Source: Polymyxa betae (taxonomy: Eukaryota > Endomyxa > Phytomyxea > Plasmodiophorida > Plasmodiophoridae). From it: a DNA stretch of 64,000 nt. The notes beneath the pieces were generated by a model. It was given only the letters and a program-made list of their open reading frames with translations. It did not search any database and was not told the origin of the DNA. Shown here piece after piece: positions 14,301 through 26,668 of this stretch (position 1 is the first letter of the stretch; the number at the start of each line of letters is the position of its first letter). The translations under genes and the position numbers were made by a program. The DNA lies in contig RBZT01000499.1 of the NCBI GenBank assembly GCA_003693705.1, positions 62,001 through 126,000 of the forward strand, written 5' to 3'.

Positions 14301-17300
14301 GTTTTACTAAATGAGCAACAAGCAATGCAGCAAAAGTTCTTACCTGAAATTTGTTCATAAAGCTGAAGAGGCCATACATAGGATACAGTTGGAGGAGTGA
14401 TATAGCGAAAGTAAAGAACCTGGTCAGAGAAATCCCATCCGTTTTGTGAAAATTTCACAGGAAGGGTATCGTTGCTTCCAAATGATGGAGTTACGAATGT
14501 AATCTGATTGCTATCTGCAAATTGAGCGACCCAGAAACAGCATAGTACAAACGAACCTGGAAGTAAAAACGGGTTCCACACTCTGGTCACCAAGAGTAAC
14601 TCTCATGCGAGCGAGATTCCTGAAATTGGAGCCAATCATGGTTACGGTTGTGTTGCCGAAAGTGAACCCAGTGGATGGGATCAAGCTATTGACATCGACT
14701 GCCTCGTATATTGTGAAGGTTAACCGGGTGCTTAAAAACAAGTTGAGATCAATAGGATCGCTCACATATATTGGTAACTCTTCAAAACCTATTTAAGCAG
14801 CTTAAAGGTTGCCCACGAACCGGAAATATCAATACCATTGGAAGGAGAGTATGCAGGAGTATTCAAGAGTATCGTCGTAGAATTGATAATGATCGGTACG
14901 ACAGTGAAGCTTGTTAAACCTTGACCAAACCGAATAGTGGATATCACATCGGCTCTAAAACGGGACCCTTTTATGTACAAAGTAGACGTCCCATTTGATG
15001 GACCACTTTTTGGGAAAATTTCCGATAGAATCGGTGCCGAGAAGAAAGTGGCATTGGAAGGGAAAACGTCGATGGAGTACTTTCCTTCAAGGCCAAATCC
15101 GAAACGAACATCACCATCAATATGCAAAGGCGCTTTGCAATACGCGAACGATTGGTTGACGACCACTGCGTTCGATATTACTGAATCGAAACTGCAAACG
15201 GCGTTTGAAGAATTGTAGAATCCAGAGCCCCAGATATTAACTGAAGACAGTCAATGCGAGAATCGATGTGGACAGAATGCTCGGTTACCTATTGTCTCGT
15301 CAACAGCTGATAATTTTTGCGGATAAAATGTGGAAGGAATCGCATTAGCAATAAGTAAAATTGAGCTATTTGAAAATTCTTGCCCATTATTTGTAACTTG
15401 GACGGAAACGTTTCCAGGGCCATTTCGAGGAATTTGCACATGCAGTTCACTATCCGATACGAAAATCGGTGAGAGAACATCATTTCCAACTTTAGTACGA
15501 AGATAAGGAGAACTGAAGAACCAGCCGCCAAATATCGTTTGCCATCCACCAGAACTGTATAAGCGGCTTGGGAAAATGCCTTTGATGATGGGATCTCGAT
15601 TGAATTTATAGACAATCCACTGCATTGGAGAAAATATTACACCATATACGGATACATCAACGCGAGCAGAGCCAAGCGAAGCTGGCGGTGTGGTGCACAT
15701 TATTCGCTTGTTTGAGATGAAGGTTGCTGAAACAGTCAATATCTCACCTGAGCTGTCATTGAACCGACATTTCAGACTAGAACATTTCAGGCAGTTATTA
15801 GAACAAAGATGATACCACATTACCTATTGTCAGTAAAGCCAGAGCCTGTAAGATAGACGATGGTGCCTCCATTTACAGATCCACTGCTGGGCGTAATTCC
15901 TGTTATGCTTGGCCGAGAGACAACGTTGATGATTGCTGAGCTACCAGTCCATTCAGAATAACCATTCCGAATAGAAATTGAGAAAGGGCCAGCAGTAGCC
16001 CCTGCAGGAACAGAGCAAACGATAGCGGAAGAGTTGATGAATGTAACCGGGTAAACCTCTGATAGGTTGAAAATGCAAGCCGTCCAGTTAGAATTTACAA
16101 AGTTGTTCCCAATTACTGTGAACTGCCGAGATACAGTAACATACGAAGGGACAATCCTGTAGACATTTGCAACTGGATGTAAGTTCATGGTCAAAGGAGT
16201 TGTGAACTCAAGCAGGTTGTTAGTTATTCGAATAGAAACATTTGTATATGGGGATGATGCCGCTGGACTTGAGCACACCACTGTTTCAGGATCAACAAAT
16301 TTGGCAGGTATCAAAGCACTCTGATGAGTGAAACGGCATGACAAATATTTGCTGTTGATGAAATTTCTCCCTAATATAGCGCTCAGCGACATCTGATTCC
16401 ATGACCATTGCCCGTACCGAAAATAGTTATAATCGAGGATTTGTCCAAAGGAATAGAAGCCGGTGACCAGATTTTACGCAGCATTGGAGGCTTTGATATC
16501 AAGAGCTGCAAACCTGTAGCTGAGAAGTCGCAGTTGTTGTTCGACACTCGTAGATAAATAACGTTGAGAGCTAATATATCAAAAGTCAATTTCGGCAATC
16601 ATAGAAGCAAATGATAGTCCAAACCTCTAGCAGCTGAAGGAACGGGACATTGAACCATACTTGGAGATACAAATATCGCCTTGGAAAAGACATCGCCAAT
16701 CTGGCATGAAAGCAATGCGTTAGAAACAAATCCACTTCCGGTGACATTCACAGCAACGTAATTGCCTAAATTCAAAGTAAGTTGACTCGGTTTTCGTGGG
16801 AAAAGCATAGACGCTACTTGTATCAGTCGAAACTGTATTGGGAGAGACAGTGAACAGCACTGGTAATGGCAAGTATGCGAACAGCAAAGAGTTAGTGGAA
16901 TCTTGTCCATTGGTAGTGATTGAGAAGGACACAGTTGAATAATTTGTTGCAGAAGGTGAATAGCAAACTAACGAAGTGGAGTTGACAAACTGGGAAAATA
17001 CCCTTGAATTGCCAAATTGACACGCCAAGCGGCTTGTGCTTAGAAAGCCGTTTCCCGTCACTGTTATTGGTGTACGACCAGATAGAGAGCCTGTCAATGG
17101 CGATATTGACGTAATCGATGGTTGTGTGTAGTAAGTGAAGGGCACTTGATAATCAGTATAATCGCGACCGTTATTGCTCAGTTCAAGTGCGACCGAACCA
17201 ATCGACATTGCCGGAGAGATACAAATTATATGATTTTGATCGAGGACTTCAGCTCTAACAACCGAATTCCCAAATTTGCAAGAGATACTCCTGAAAAAAT

Positions 17301-20300
17301 TCGCACCAAAAACTGTAACCGTCGTGTTGCCCGTTGACGGTCCATAGTCAATAGATAAACGTTCGATCCAAATGTCTGGAATTATCTCTGCGAAAACTTG
17401 GTTAGTAGAAATTTGCTGGCCATTTTCACTGGTCGAGATAAAAATGGACCCCAGCACGATTTCGTCAGGAATCGAGCACACAACTTCCGTACTGCTAATA
17501 ACGACAGATGATTCCCAATATGTCGAATTAAACACGCATTGGGTCACCCCATAAAGAAATCCAGATCCAGTAATTAGAACAGTTCTGTTCAAAGATGACT
17601 GAGTTATGATGGACGGAGAGACAGAATAAACAGCCGAAGGCGTGCGATAAATGAACATAACAGCATTAGAGAAATCCTGGCCATTGTTTGCTACGGATAC
17701 CAGAACTGATCCTGACAATATATCAAGGAGTTTGCAAATAACCTAATATCAATAAGTTGAAATGCCAAATATGGCCGTCATCAACATACGAGTCTAGGGC
17801 TGATAAACCGTAACTCAGATTGGAGTGTCCCGATATTACAAGAAGCCAACGATGAACTTCTGAATCCGGACCCGAAAACTGACAGCAGCATCGCACCAGT
17901 TCCGTTTGTTGGGTGTAGCGATCTTAAGCAAAGGTGAGTCTTGCAAAAACATATTTTCGTGCTGACTTACTGAATAACAGGTTTGCTTTCCACATTTAAC
18001 ATCAATTTATCAGGACCGTAATGCCATCCCCCGTTAACTGAAACATCCACTGGTATAGCTGAAGGCACGTTAAAGCCAAATACGGGAGTTGGGCATCTGA
18101 GAACGGAGCTTGATAACCAGATTGCATTTACTGTGCTCGACTCATTGAATCTACACATTAACGAACTTGATCGAGGAAATCCATTTCCGTATATCAACAG
18201 GTTGGTGGTACCACTTCCAGAAATGAAGCTTGGTGTGGCCTATCAATAATAGTTATCATAAATTCAGATACAGTGCCTCAATAATAACCTTAAAGAGCTG
18301 TGGGGGTTGAAAGAAAGTAATGAAGTGATTAGAAGGCCAAAAGTCCCAAAGGTTGTCGCTCGCCGCGACTTTTACCGGGAGACCAGTTGCCACAGTAGTT
18401 GGCAGAGAACAGCTAATACTGTGGAACAGATTCAATAATTAGGGAGAAAATAAACAGATCCATACGTTGTACTGTTTATCATCTGAGCAGGAACAACTTC
18501 ATCATTGAACCTGCAGCGAAAGCCTCCGCCGTAAGTTCGAAAGTTATTGCTAATTAGAAGAATGGAAGTATTCAATGAAACGGGAATTGATGGCGGTGTA
18601 ATAGAGCTGATCTGGAGACATCTAGAAGAAGGAATTACTAACACACAGGCAGTGCAGCACATAATGTACCTATAGCAAAAATCGAAATAGACGTTCGTAG
18701 TCTGAAAATCTGCAGCGTTATTGGAGACCGCTAGCAAGACTGTTGACAGTGTCTGCAGAGGATTGGCTTGCCTAGGTGTGACACAGATGATGACCGAGTT
18801 GTTAATGAATGTTGCAGATGACGACTGAAACCCAAATCGGCAGGTTAATAAGGACGACTGGATGAATCCAGTACCAAATATGGATACGGGAGTTCCACCG
18901 GAGCTTGACCCAAACGAGGGCAAAATCCTCGAAACTGCAGGTATATCGTAGTAGAGGAACGTCGCATTAGTGACGGAAAAGTCCAAGCCATTGGACGACA
19001 CAGCTATTTGCACAGGGCCGACGGGAGCACTCGGCGAAGAGCAAACCAATGTGGTCGAGTTGATAACGGTCGCTGACACCAAATTTGAGCCGAATCTCAC
19101 ATAGACGTTGGGACCAGGGAAGAAGTTGTTGCCGATGACGGTTACAATTGTAGATCCAGTGATAGGACCCAATTCAGGATTAGCCGAAATGACCTGCGGT
19201 GATCGAAGACACAGCAGTGAGACAGAATTAGAAGTTCCCAGATTAGATCCAGTAAAGATTTGCAATCGCATCAAAGACGTCGTTGTCACCTGTTTGGGAG
19301 CAGAATCACATTGAAGATAGGTCGAATTCAGAAACTGGACAGATACAGAAGTGAGGTCGTCAAAGACACATTTGGTCGAGGAGTCCATAACAAATCCAGA
19401 ACCGATCACTGTCAGACGTGTACCACCGCCAGACATCACGGTTGATGGATAAACCGATGCGATTTGTATAGAAGGTGCTCTATTAACAGTAGCAGTGACA
19501 CTTTCTGAATAGTCAAATCCATTGAAGGATAATGCAATCGAAGAAGGCAAACGGTATAAATCCCAGCTTGACCTGCACGTGACTGCTGTTGAATTGATGA
19601 ACGTCCCTGAAATGAATGTGGTGAAGATTCGACAAGTTATAGTTCTTGACTTGAAAAATCCAGATCCCACAACAGTTATGATAGTTCCTGTTCTAAGCGG
19701 GGAAACCGCTGGATGAGCATACGAAATCGTCGGCATATTGTAGTAGAAGAACGAAATGTTGTCACTTGTATAATCAACGCCATTGTTGGAGACTTCAACA
19801 AAAACCGTCGCCGATGTGTTATGTGATGGAGCAAAACATCTTATGGCATTGGATGACAGAGAATATCCTAATGGTCAAATCAGTATAGAACGGTCATGCA
19901 AAAGCATTTACCAATAACGACACTAGAGCCGAATTTGCAAAGAGGGTTCGAGGCAAAATTCACCCCAAAGACTGTCACCAATGTTCCACCAGAAGTTGGC
20001 CCCAATGCAACAGAAACATTCTGCACTCTTGGAGGCTGAAAGTATTTGATGAGCTTCTGAGACCTTGACCAGGAAACATTGCCATTCGGAGACACCTCTA
20101 AAAGCACTAATTCAACAAAGATTGTGTTTGTAATTAGGGCTATAGAATAATACCGATGTGGTCGAATAAAGTCGAACGAGATGGCACTATACATTGCAGA
20201 GTGGTATCATTGATGGCGGTGGCCGGGGTCCAGATTGTATTTGCCGCTGCTATTGTCACACACAGCACTAAAATCGTCCAAACAATTTGACCGGTTTGCA

Positions 20301-20301
20301 T
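1..20301 (-). CDS. Giant secreted/surface IPT/TIG-repeat protein, 3' end beyond window
   Basis: One very long gene on the minus strand, starting at ATG 20299-20301 and still open at position 1. The first ~20 residues (MQTGQIVWTILVLCVTIAAA) form a clear signal peptide. After that the spliced frame is an array of beta-rich units of about 85-90 residues with the IPT/TIG pattern (xxxSPxxGxxxGGTxVTVxGxxF ... CxFG ... C) and many N-x-S/T sites. From about 2,330 down to position 1 it changes to Cys-Pro-Pro-Gly repeats of the GCC2/GCC3 (ephrin-receptor-like) kind. Frames are joined by GT-AG introns of about 45-60 nt; for example, one lies at roughly 19,868-19,912 (GTAAAT...TTAG). IPT repeats in secreted proteins (fibrocystin-like, Dictyostelium Tgr, plexins) serve adhesion or recognition, so a cell-surface role is inferred. 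A C-terminal membrane anchor, if any, lies outside the window. Exact exon borders are not all resolved. Confidence 0.85.
524..571 (-). other. 48-nt intron of the giant gene carrying a telomere-like core
   Basis: Donor GTTAGAAAG at 571 and acceptor CCACAG ending at 524, between two Cys-rich exons. The sense strand contains TTAGGGTTTTAGGGTT (positions 545-560 on the complement). The same 16-mer occurs in the 48-nt LRRC56 intron at 56,980-57,027. Confidence 0.7.
2400..20190 (-). repeat. Tandem IPT/TIG domain array (protein-level repeat)
   Basis: Protein-level tandem repeat inside the giant gene. Recurring signatures such as GTLVTVFGVNF, GTRLTVIGSGF, GSTIVTVIGNNF and GTPVSIFGTGF are followed about 15 residues later by a Cys in a C(R/K)FG or CxF context and later by a second Cys (LxCxxP or LxCSSP). 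Several dozen copies are visible. Dividing the coding length by the ~85-90 residue period suggests about 60, which is an estimate and not a count. At the DNA level the copies are diverged, with no long identical tracts seen by eye, so the array is old. Confidence 0.8.
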
Positions 20302-20857
20302 TTATATTATGCAGTTAAATGCATGGCCAAAAGTATTCTTAAAAAGCAATTTAGATTGTTGCCTAGAAGGAGAATGGTGTAAGATAAAGCCAGTGTCAGT
20401 ATCCTCTATGATTTGTAGCATAAATCTTGAAGACGCAGCCCTATTTCATTTTATGCATTCCATCCATATTTCTGCAATAAGGCAATCCATATTATCACGA
20501 CCTGTACAAGTCTTCGCATATTACAGTAGAGACAGAATCTGGTTTCAAACAAACTCTTTGCAAAACAAAGTTGATCTCCCCCGATTCACACACACTACAC
20601 TGATATAAGCAATAGCATTCGGGCATTCCTGAAACCATGTGAAAGCAACTCTTAAGGTCAACGTATCGCCAATCGTTAGATGGTAGAAATGCGAGCAGGG
20701 AAATCGAGCAGCCGATCAGGCGAGCCTGTTTGCTTGGAGTAACATTACATATAATACTTTTTGACTTTCTCATTTTAAGTTGAATGTGCCTCCGTAGTGC
20801 ATAACCATTAAGGCTGATAGGCCGATAGCATAGTCATTCGGTACAGTCACTGGATTT
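20302..20857. other. Intergenic region between the giant gene and the MFS gene
   Basis: 556 bp separating two divergent genes, presumably holding both promoters. The only coding candidate is a short Cys-rich minus-strand ORF (20,495-20,773), listed separately. No RNA gene or repeat was recognised. Confidence 0.5.
20495..20773 (-). CDS. Hypothetical small Cys-rich ORF (doubtful)
   Basis: A 92-codon ATG-initiated ORF upstream of the giant gene on the same strand, starting 85 bp from the divergent MFS start. It has basic N-terminal residues, a weakly hydrophobic stretch around residues 19-30 and nine Cys, most of them in the central and C-terminal parts. No family was recognised. It could be a small secreted protein, a 5' exon of something spliced, or chance. 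A 30-nt GT-AG segment near its end would add a few residues, but this is shorter than the usual introns here. Listed because this intergenic stretch has no other coding candidate. Confidence 0.22.
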   Translation of the reverse strand: MRKSKSIICNVTPSKQARLIGCSISLLAFLPSNDWRYVDLKSCFHMVSGMPECYCLYQCSVCESGEINFVLQRVCLKPDSVSTVICEDLYRS

Positions 20858-23016
20858 ATGACATCGCAAGCGACGAAATGGAGGAATCGGGCCGTGCTTC
20901 TGCTATTCGTTGTCATCAACATTTTGTGCTATTTTGATCGTGGTGCCATGTCAGCTAGGTAGCAATTTCGTGCTGAAATGTGGCCATAAATCATAAATTA
21001 AACGTTTAATGTTAGCTTGATATCGTTGTCGAATTCTGCAATGGGCCTGACTGAGTTGCAGAATGGCTCACTTTCAACAGTATATATTGGCAAGGACATT
21101 TTTGACTCCAGAAATGAATTTGCTGCTGATGACCTTTTTAGTTGGATTCATGGTTTCAGCTCCCATATTTGGAAAAGCAGCAACCGTTTATTCTCCAATA
21201 TTCACAATGGCGGTCGGGATGTTACTCTGGTCGGCTGCAACAATTGCCACTGGTGCAGCAGGATCATATTCAACGCTCATTGTTGCTCGGCTTTTTACCG
21301 GCGTTGGAGAAGCCAGTTTTGTATGTATTGCAGCTGTAACTGTGCTCGACATCTAGATGATTCAATCTCTTACATTCCTCTAGCCAATCATTGACATCAT
21401 TGCTCCTAAAAGTCGGCGATCGGTTTGTTGCAAGCACTGTCCGCATGACCTTTGGAATTGCTGATTAATTCTATGCAAGACATGGCTCTCATGCTTTTAC
21501 CTCGCGATCCCATTTGGTTTTGCGTTAGGAATTGCTACCCAAGGATTGATTGGTAAGCGCCATTTTGGTTCAATGCGTGTCAGTCGGTGTAATCAGTCGC
21601 TTAGTTCAGTATGGAGAGCTTTCTTCGGACAACAATTGGCGAATCATTTTCGTTGTTGAAGGTAATTTTGTTTACCACAAATCTTGTATTTTCTTGAAAA
21701 AGTACTTCCGCAGGGCTTATGGTTTTACCTTTCATTGTAATATCTCTATTCATTCCTTCCAGAGCTGTTCGTCTCGAAACTGAAGTCAGTTCCTTCCGCG
21801 TGTGTCATTAAGTCTCAATTTATATGTAGCATCGCCATGACTTCAACATTGTGGCTGATGTCACTGCTATATTGTCCAATCCTGTATTCTTTTGGACTGT
21901 TTTTGGATATGCAATGCAGACGTTTGTCGTTGGAGGATATAGCAGTTTCGGTAGGACATTATCATTTCATGTCTAAACCGAACTTATTTAAATAGGCGAA
22001 TCGTTTTTGGAGGAGGCTGATGGCATTACAGCCTCAAAATCATCTTTGTGTAACCAGCTTATATATCCACTTATATTCAGCTAATAATCTGTCGACATTA
22101 GTATTCGGTGTGATTACATTCGTTGCAGGGGTTTCTGGCACAGCGTTTGGGGGGTTGCTGCTTGATCAATATAGCAAATCACTGATCAGGTAAATCTGCA
22201 AGTACTTATTGCAGTGAAGTAGTCTTATGATGCTATTGCAGCAACTCTGAATCTTGCCCTGAAATCGTTTGCCCGGATCCTACAACAGCATTACTTGCAG
22301 AAGGTGTCATACCTGAAAGAAGGTCCAGGATTCTTGATGCCGCTCGAACCGTTGCTGCCCTACGTATCATATCTGCTGCGGCTTGGATTGTATGGAGATA
22401 TAGAGAATTATGCTTTATTGACATTCTGCTCTTAGATTTTACCTTGCTTTGCATTATCTTTTATCTCGCTGAATCTACTTACTTTCCTCTTTGGAGCATT
22501 CCTTACTGAATTCTTCGTCTTCGCATGCTTGGTATTTAGTAATTGAAGCTTCAATAGAATTCTGGTGTTGAGACGTTTTGCAGTCACCTTGCAATAGTGC
22601 CATTATGTGGAGCCAAAAGGATGTACGGCTTAGGCCATTAGCGATGGTTAGCTTTTTCAACCTAGTTGCATTCTCCGAATTGAATGAGCTGTGTAGGCCA
22701 TATCAGCCACAATGATCCACGTTCTGGGGGATGCAATCAGCCCTACTGTTATCGGGGTACAGACAAGTCATCTATTTTTACCATCAAATTGTTCTAAACT
22801 CTTATATTACAGGCGTTAATAGATTACACGCATAACTGGTTATTTTCGCTTCGCCTTCTTGGGGTTTGGCTTGTGATCGCACTGGCTGTTTGGATCAGAG
22901 CGACCAGGTGGGTTAACATTAATTATTAGTTGTTGATATTGTACTGTGTCTAATAATTATATAGGCTAGGGGAATTGGAACTGCAGACGCTTATGTTCGA
23001 AACCAATTCGATATAA
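20858..23016 (+). CDS. Spinster-like major facilitator superfamily transporter
   Basis: Starts MTSQATKWRNRAVLLLFVVI and soon shows INILCYFDRGAMSA, the TM1 signature of the Spinster (SPNS) family (N-Y-x-DR). Later exons give FMVSAPIFG in TM2, LFTGVGEASF in TM4 (the conserved RxxxGxGEA motif) and IIAPKSRRS followed by FYLAIPFGFALG, as in Spinster proteins. The C-terminal half contains a TM7-8 pair (VITFVAGVSGTAFGG), VLGDAISPTVIG near TM11 (Spinster: HxxGDAxSPxLIG) and a last helix before a short tail ending at TAA 23,014-23,016. In a six-frame view it looks broken, but about ten short GT-AG introns restore the frame. The first intron, after GAMSA, is uncertain. Spinster proteins export sphingolipids or lysophospholipids or act at lysosomes; the substrate here is unknown. 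Confidence 0.85.
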
Positions 23017-23301
23017 TTGTATGCAGTAAATTTGGTATATAAATGTATACAGGATCCAATAAAATATTAAGTGTGATATCAACTTTGATAATGTAACCGG
23101 CAATTTTTTCCTGAGGTATATCGAGAGTTCAGCTTCTTATCTCACAATGCCTTTCATCACAACCATTCTTATTGACGGAATGAAAAGCACTCACTTTCAG
23201 TATAACGTTACTCGAACATCGAAAGAAAAGATGTTGTAACGGAGTTTTGCCTCAGCTTTTCAAATAGAGATCCATTCGTCGAACGTAGAATCTGATTCAC
23301 C

Positions 23302-23790
23302 ATGGTTTGTCGTGACATCGGATTTGCTCATTATTAAGCTAATACTGGTCTAGAGTAAGACCTCTAGTCAATCAGCAACAAAGCCCAAAGACATTGTGGC
23401 TTCGACAGACGATGAAGATAATCTTACCGTTTTTGTAACTATAAATTATTGGTGCATAACTTATGTTTACTGATTGATCGCTTAGGTTCAAGATCTGTTA
23501 GAGCAAATGGTATTATAACAGTGATTGTATCATTACTGCTTGCTAATGGATTCATCCAGCAATCGCGATTTCAACAAATGACCAATACTATTGTATCCAG
23601 AAGTCAGTGTACTGTCTTTCAGCTAAGCACTTTCTGATTTTATTGCATCGCAGTTGATGATATGGGAAGCCGCATTGACGAATTGGAAAAGTCTATTGGC
23701 GACCTCATGAGTCAAGCTGGAATAACTGACGATCGTGGGGTGCCAGGCCTTAGTGACGATAGTCGCCTCAAAAAAGATTCCAAAGCATAA
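23302..23790 (+). CDS. HSBP1: Heat shock factor-binding protein 1
   Basis: The spliced product is about 90 residues: MSKTSSQSATKPKD..., then VQDLLEQMQSRFQQM and SRIDDMGSRIDELEKSIGDL, ending GLSDDSRLKKDSKA. This matches the HSBP1 coiled coil along its length, including its heptad hydrophobics. HSBP1 forms coiled-coil trimers that bind the trimerisation domain of heat-shock factor and dampen the heat-shock response; it is also linked to WASH complex assembly. Four introns of about 48-57 nt, all GT-AG, divide the gene. The first model exon is the ATG alone: the codon is followed directly by GTTTGTCG...CTAG, which avoids an in-frame TAG just upstream of the second exon. The identification is firm; the first exon is less so. 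Confidence 0.88.
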
Positions 23791-23884
23791 TCACCTCTGG
23801 ACCGTAATTTCAACTCAATACCATACGATCTGTACTGTCAATTGATATGCTTGGTTTCAAACCTTACCGATAAAATGTTGATGA

Positions 23885-25593
23885 ATGGCAGACACTAGAA
23901 AATCTTCTAACTTTTTTGAAAATTTGCGTAAAACTCGCGTCAATGTCAGTCTGCTGATTGACATGGAACCCGATGCAAAGCAGCTGCAACAGCCGAAGTC
24001 CTTGAATGATTCTACTGCGACTTCACAATGTAAAAAGGGTTTGGCCAGTGGACCTAGGAGATATGTTAGAGGCCCGGCTCAAGATATCCTGTCATCAGAC
24101 GAAATTTGCAAGCTTTCTCTTGCTGTTTCGTCTCGATTGCCGACAAATTATCAATTCGAAATTGAGAAAACTGTTCGAAGATGCAAACTAACCGATGTCA
24201 AACGTGTTGCTTTGCAGTTTCCGGAAGGTCTGCTGATGTTCTCCTGTACAATTGGTATGAAGCTCTCTAATATATATTTTGTTGTTCTGAGTGTGGTCAT
24301 TAGCTGATATTCTGGTTGAATTCGCCAATGTAGAAGATGTTATTGTTCTTGGTGACGTCACTTATGGCGCTTGCTGTGTAGATGACTACACTGCTTCGGC
24401 GTTAGAAGCCGATCTTCTCGTTCACTATGGCCATTCTTGTCTTGTACCTGTCTCAATGACGAAAATTCCATGCCTATACATTTTTGTCACAATTGAAATT
24501 GATGTGGCACACATTGTCGACACAATTTCGGCGACATTCTCCTCACAAACTCGACTGGCTATTGCAGGAACTATCCAGTTCGAATCGGCTATTAATCTGG
24601 TCTCCGAATCGCTGGAGAATTCATTTGTGCCACAATGCAAGCCTCTGTCAAGAGGTTTCGTCAATATTCTGGTCTTCTCTTCGTCTTCTTAATTTGTCTA
24701 CAGGTGAGGTACTAGGTTGCACAGCTCCCAAGATCTCACGTGAATCGACGGATGCACTGGTTTTCATTGCTGACGGTAGATTTCACTTGGAATCGACTAT
24801 GATGGCCAATCCATGGCTTCCAGCCTATCGTTATGATCCATACAGCAAAAGAATGACCATTGAAGTATACGATCATGACCAGATGAGGAAGAATCGCTTA
24901 TCTGTCGTTCAAAAGGTTCCTATTGTTTCGAGATGTGTCAATGTTGTGAACTGATTTGTGTCTAGGCTTCATCGGGCAAGCAATGGGGCGTCATTTTAGG
25001 TACCCTAGGTCGTCAAGGTAATGTCGGGATCGTATCCCGAATCGAGCAATTACTTCGTTCACGGGGCATTCCTTACATTCTCGTGTTGTTATCTGAAATT
25101 TTCCCGAATAAGCTGGATTTGCTCCCAGATGTGGATACTTGGGTCCAGGTTGCTTGTCCTCGTCTGTCAGTAGATTGGGGTATGGCTTTCTCTAAACCTC
25201 TACTGTCTTCTTATGAGGCTATCCAAGCTCTATCTGACGTAGGAATCTCAACATGTTTTTGTTACTATCTCAACTTGTTTTTGCCTCTCTTTGCAACGTT
25301 TTTGACTTTTCTGAAGTTTTCGATGTTACTTCTACTAGGCTCAACTTTATTGTTATCAGTTAGTTATGTTTCAAGATTGTGGCATCAAACATCTGAGTTG
25401 TTTCCATATTAGTGCTCATCGGGATATGACGGTTCGCATCCAATGGACTACTATTCAAAATCAGGCGGTATCTGGTCTAACTACTATTCGCTCGACTCGA
25501 CAGCTGCAAACAAAGAGTCGACACGGAAACGAGTCGAAAGGGCACTGCTCGCCAAGAAGAACTTATCAAAACCTACAGCAATGTCCAGCTAAC
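23885..25593 (+). CDS. DPH1: Diphthamide biosynthesis radical-SAM subunit DPH1
   Basis: Makes the first step of diphthamide on eEF2: with DPH2 it transfers the 3-amino-3-carboxypropyl group of S-adenosylmethionine to a histidine. The start is [20 protein letters not shown]; the body contains [90 protein letters not shown] and [13 protein letters not shown]. The three Fe-S cysteines expected in DPH1 (in GACC, LGC and ACP) are all present, whereas DPH2 would lack this pattern. The C terminus after the last intron reads [10 protein letters not shown]..., a basic tail ending AMSS. There are several introns. Complete, of normal length, cytosolic. Confidence 0.95.
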
Positions 25594-25649
25594 AGCTGGC
25601 CTTATATAATTCTAATTAAACCGAACCAAAATTTCGAAGCCAACTGTCA

Positions 25650-26668
25650 TCATCCGATGACTTTACGTTTATGAGCAGTATTCATATACGGTCGCAGAAC
25701 CCATTCGTTCTGGGCCTCTTTCATATCGGCTGTACCTAGCTTGATTTGATATAACCTCATCTCGAATCGTGGGCCAATTTCGCGAAGCTCCACGTCCTTT
25801 CCGTTTGGCTGTTCATATGTGTGGTGGCGGAACGAGATAAAGTCATTCTTGTTGACAAATGAGATGACACGCCTGCTATCGAGCTTCGGGACCGGGAACA
25901 AGTACTTTAATATCGTCTGAAGTCGTTTACCAAGAGCCGTATCGAATTTGTCAAATATTAGATGCGGATAAGCCTCCGATACGGTTCCTGATATGTTTGT
26001 TCAGAATAATGATGTAACTAAACCAAGCAAACTACCAATTTTCGAGTCTTTGATATCGTGACGAGTGACAACACCCGATAGATTGAAGTAAGCAGTCGGG
26101 CCAGATGGCATATGGCTAACAATCATAGCATCGGGTTCACCACGATGTTCGTGAACGATAACCAGATCGGTGATCTCGTTAGTCCGGCAGGCGGCTACAA
26201 GTTCCTGAAATCCCCATGTAAGTACAGATCGAAATAGTCAATATAGCATAGACCTTAATGACGGTAGCACCACGATTCATTCGTTGAGCATTGGGGAACA
26301 TGAGACGAACTTCAGAGGCAAACTGGATCAGTTTGCTGGAGGGATTTCTAGAGGTCGTCACGAGCACTTTCGGATCCTGAATCCCAGCTTTCTGATATTC
26401 ATCATCAATCAGCGACGGTGGTCCTGAACCCAGTATTAATAAAAATCTAAGGAGCAACTGATCTGAGTTGACCTTCCGTCAAAGCATCGTCAAATTTCAG
26501 ATCTTCTCGTAGATCGGCTTCCTGGGCGCGTAATTCGGTTGGAATTTTGGTTCCACTCTCAAGCGCCTCGCGAATTTGCTTTTTACGATCATACAGCGAG
26601 CGCTCTTTCGCTTCAAGATTCTTTCGATAGAGATACTCGCGACGTAATCGAGCATTACGACGTATCAT
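25650..26668 (-). CDS. IMP4: U3 snoRNP Brix-domain protein IMP4
   Basis: Starts [20 protein letters not shown], like the [16 protein letters not shown] start of IMP4, and has the following AxExxLYxxKxxIREALExGxxIPTELR segment. The Brix domain follows, with [38 protein letters not shown] (near 26,110-26,175) and the C-terminal [23 protein letters not shown]4 acts in the nucleolus with IMP3 and MPP10 to pair the U3 snoRNA with the pre-18S rRNA. The gene has about three short introns and ends KRKVIG-stop. It converges on DPH1 with only 56 bp between the stop codons. Confidence 0.94.

Noticed and set aside
20858-23016. MFS gene looks like a pseudogene with many stops
   Set aside because: Each interruption coincides with a GT-AG segment of about 45-60 nt whose removal restores conserved Spinster blocks in order.
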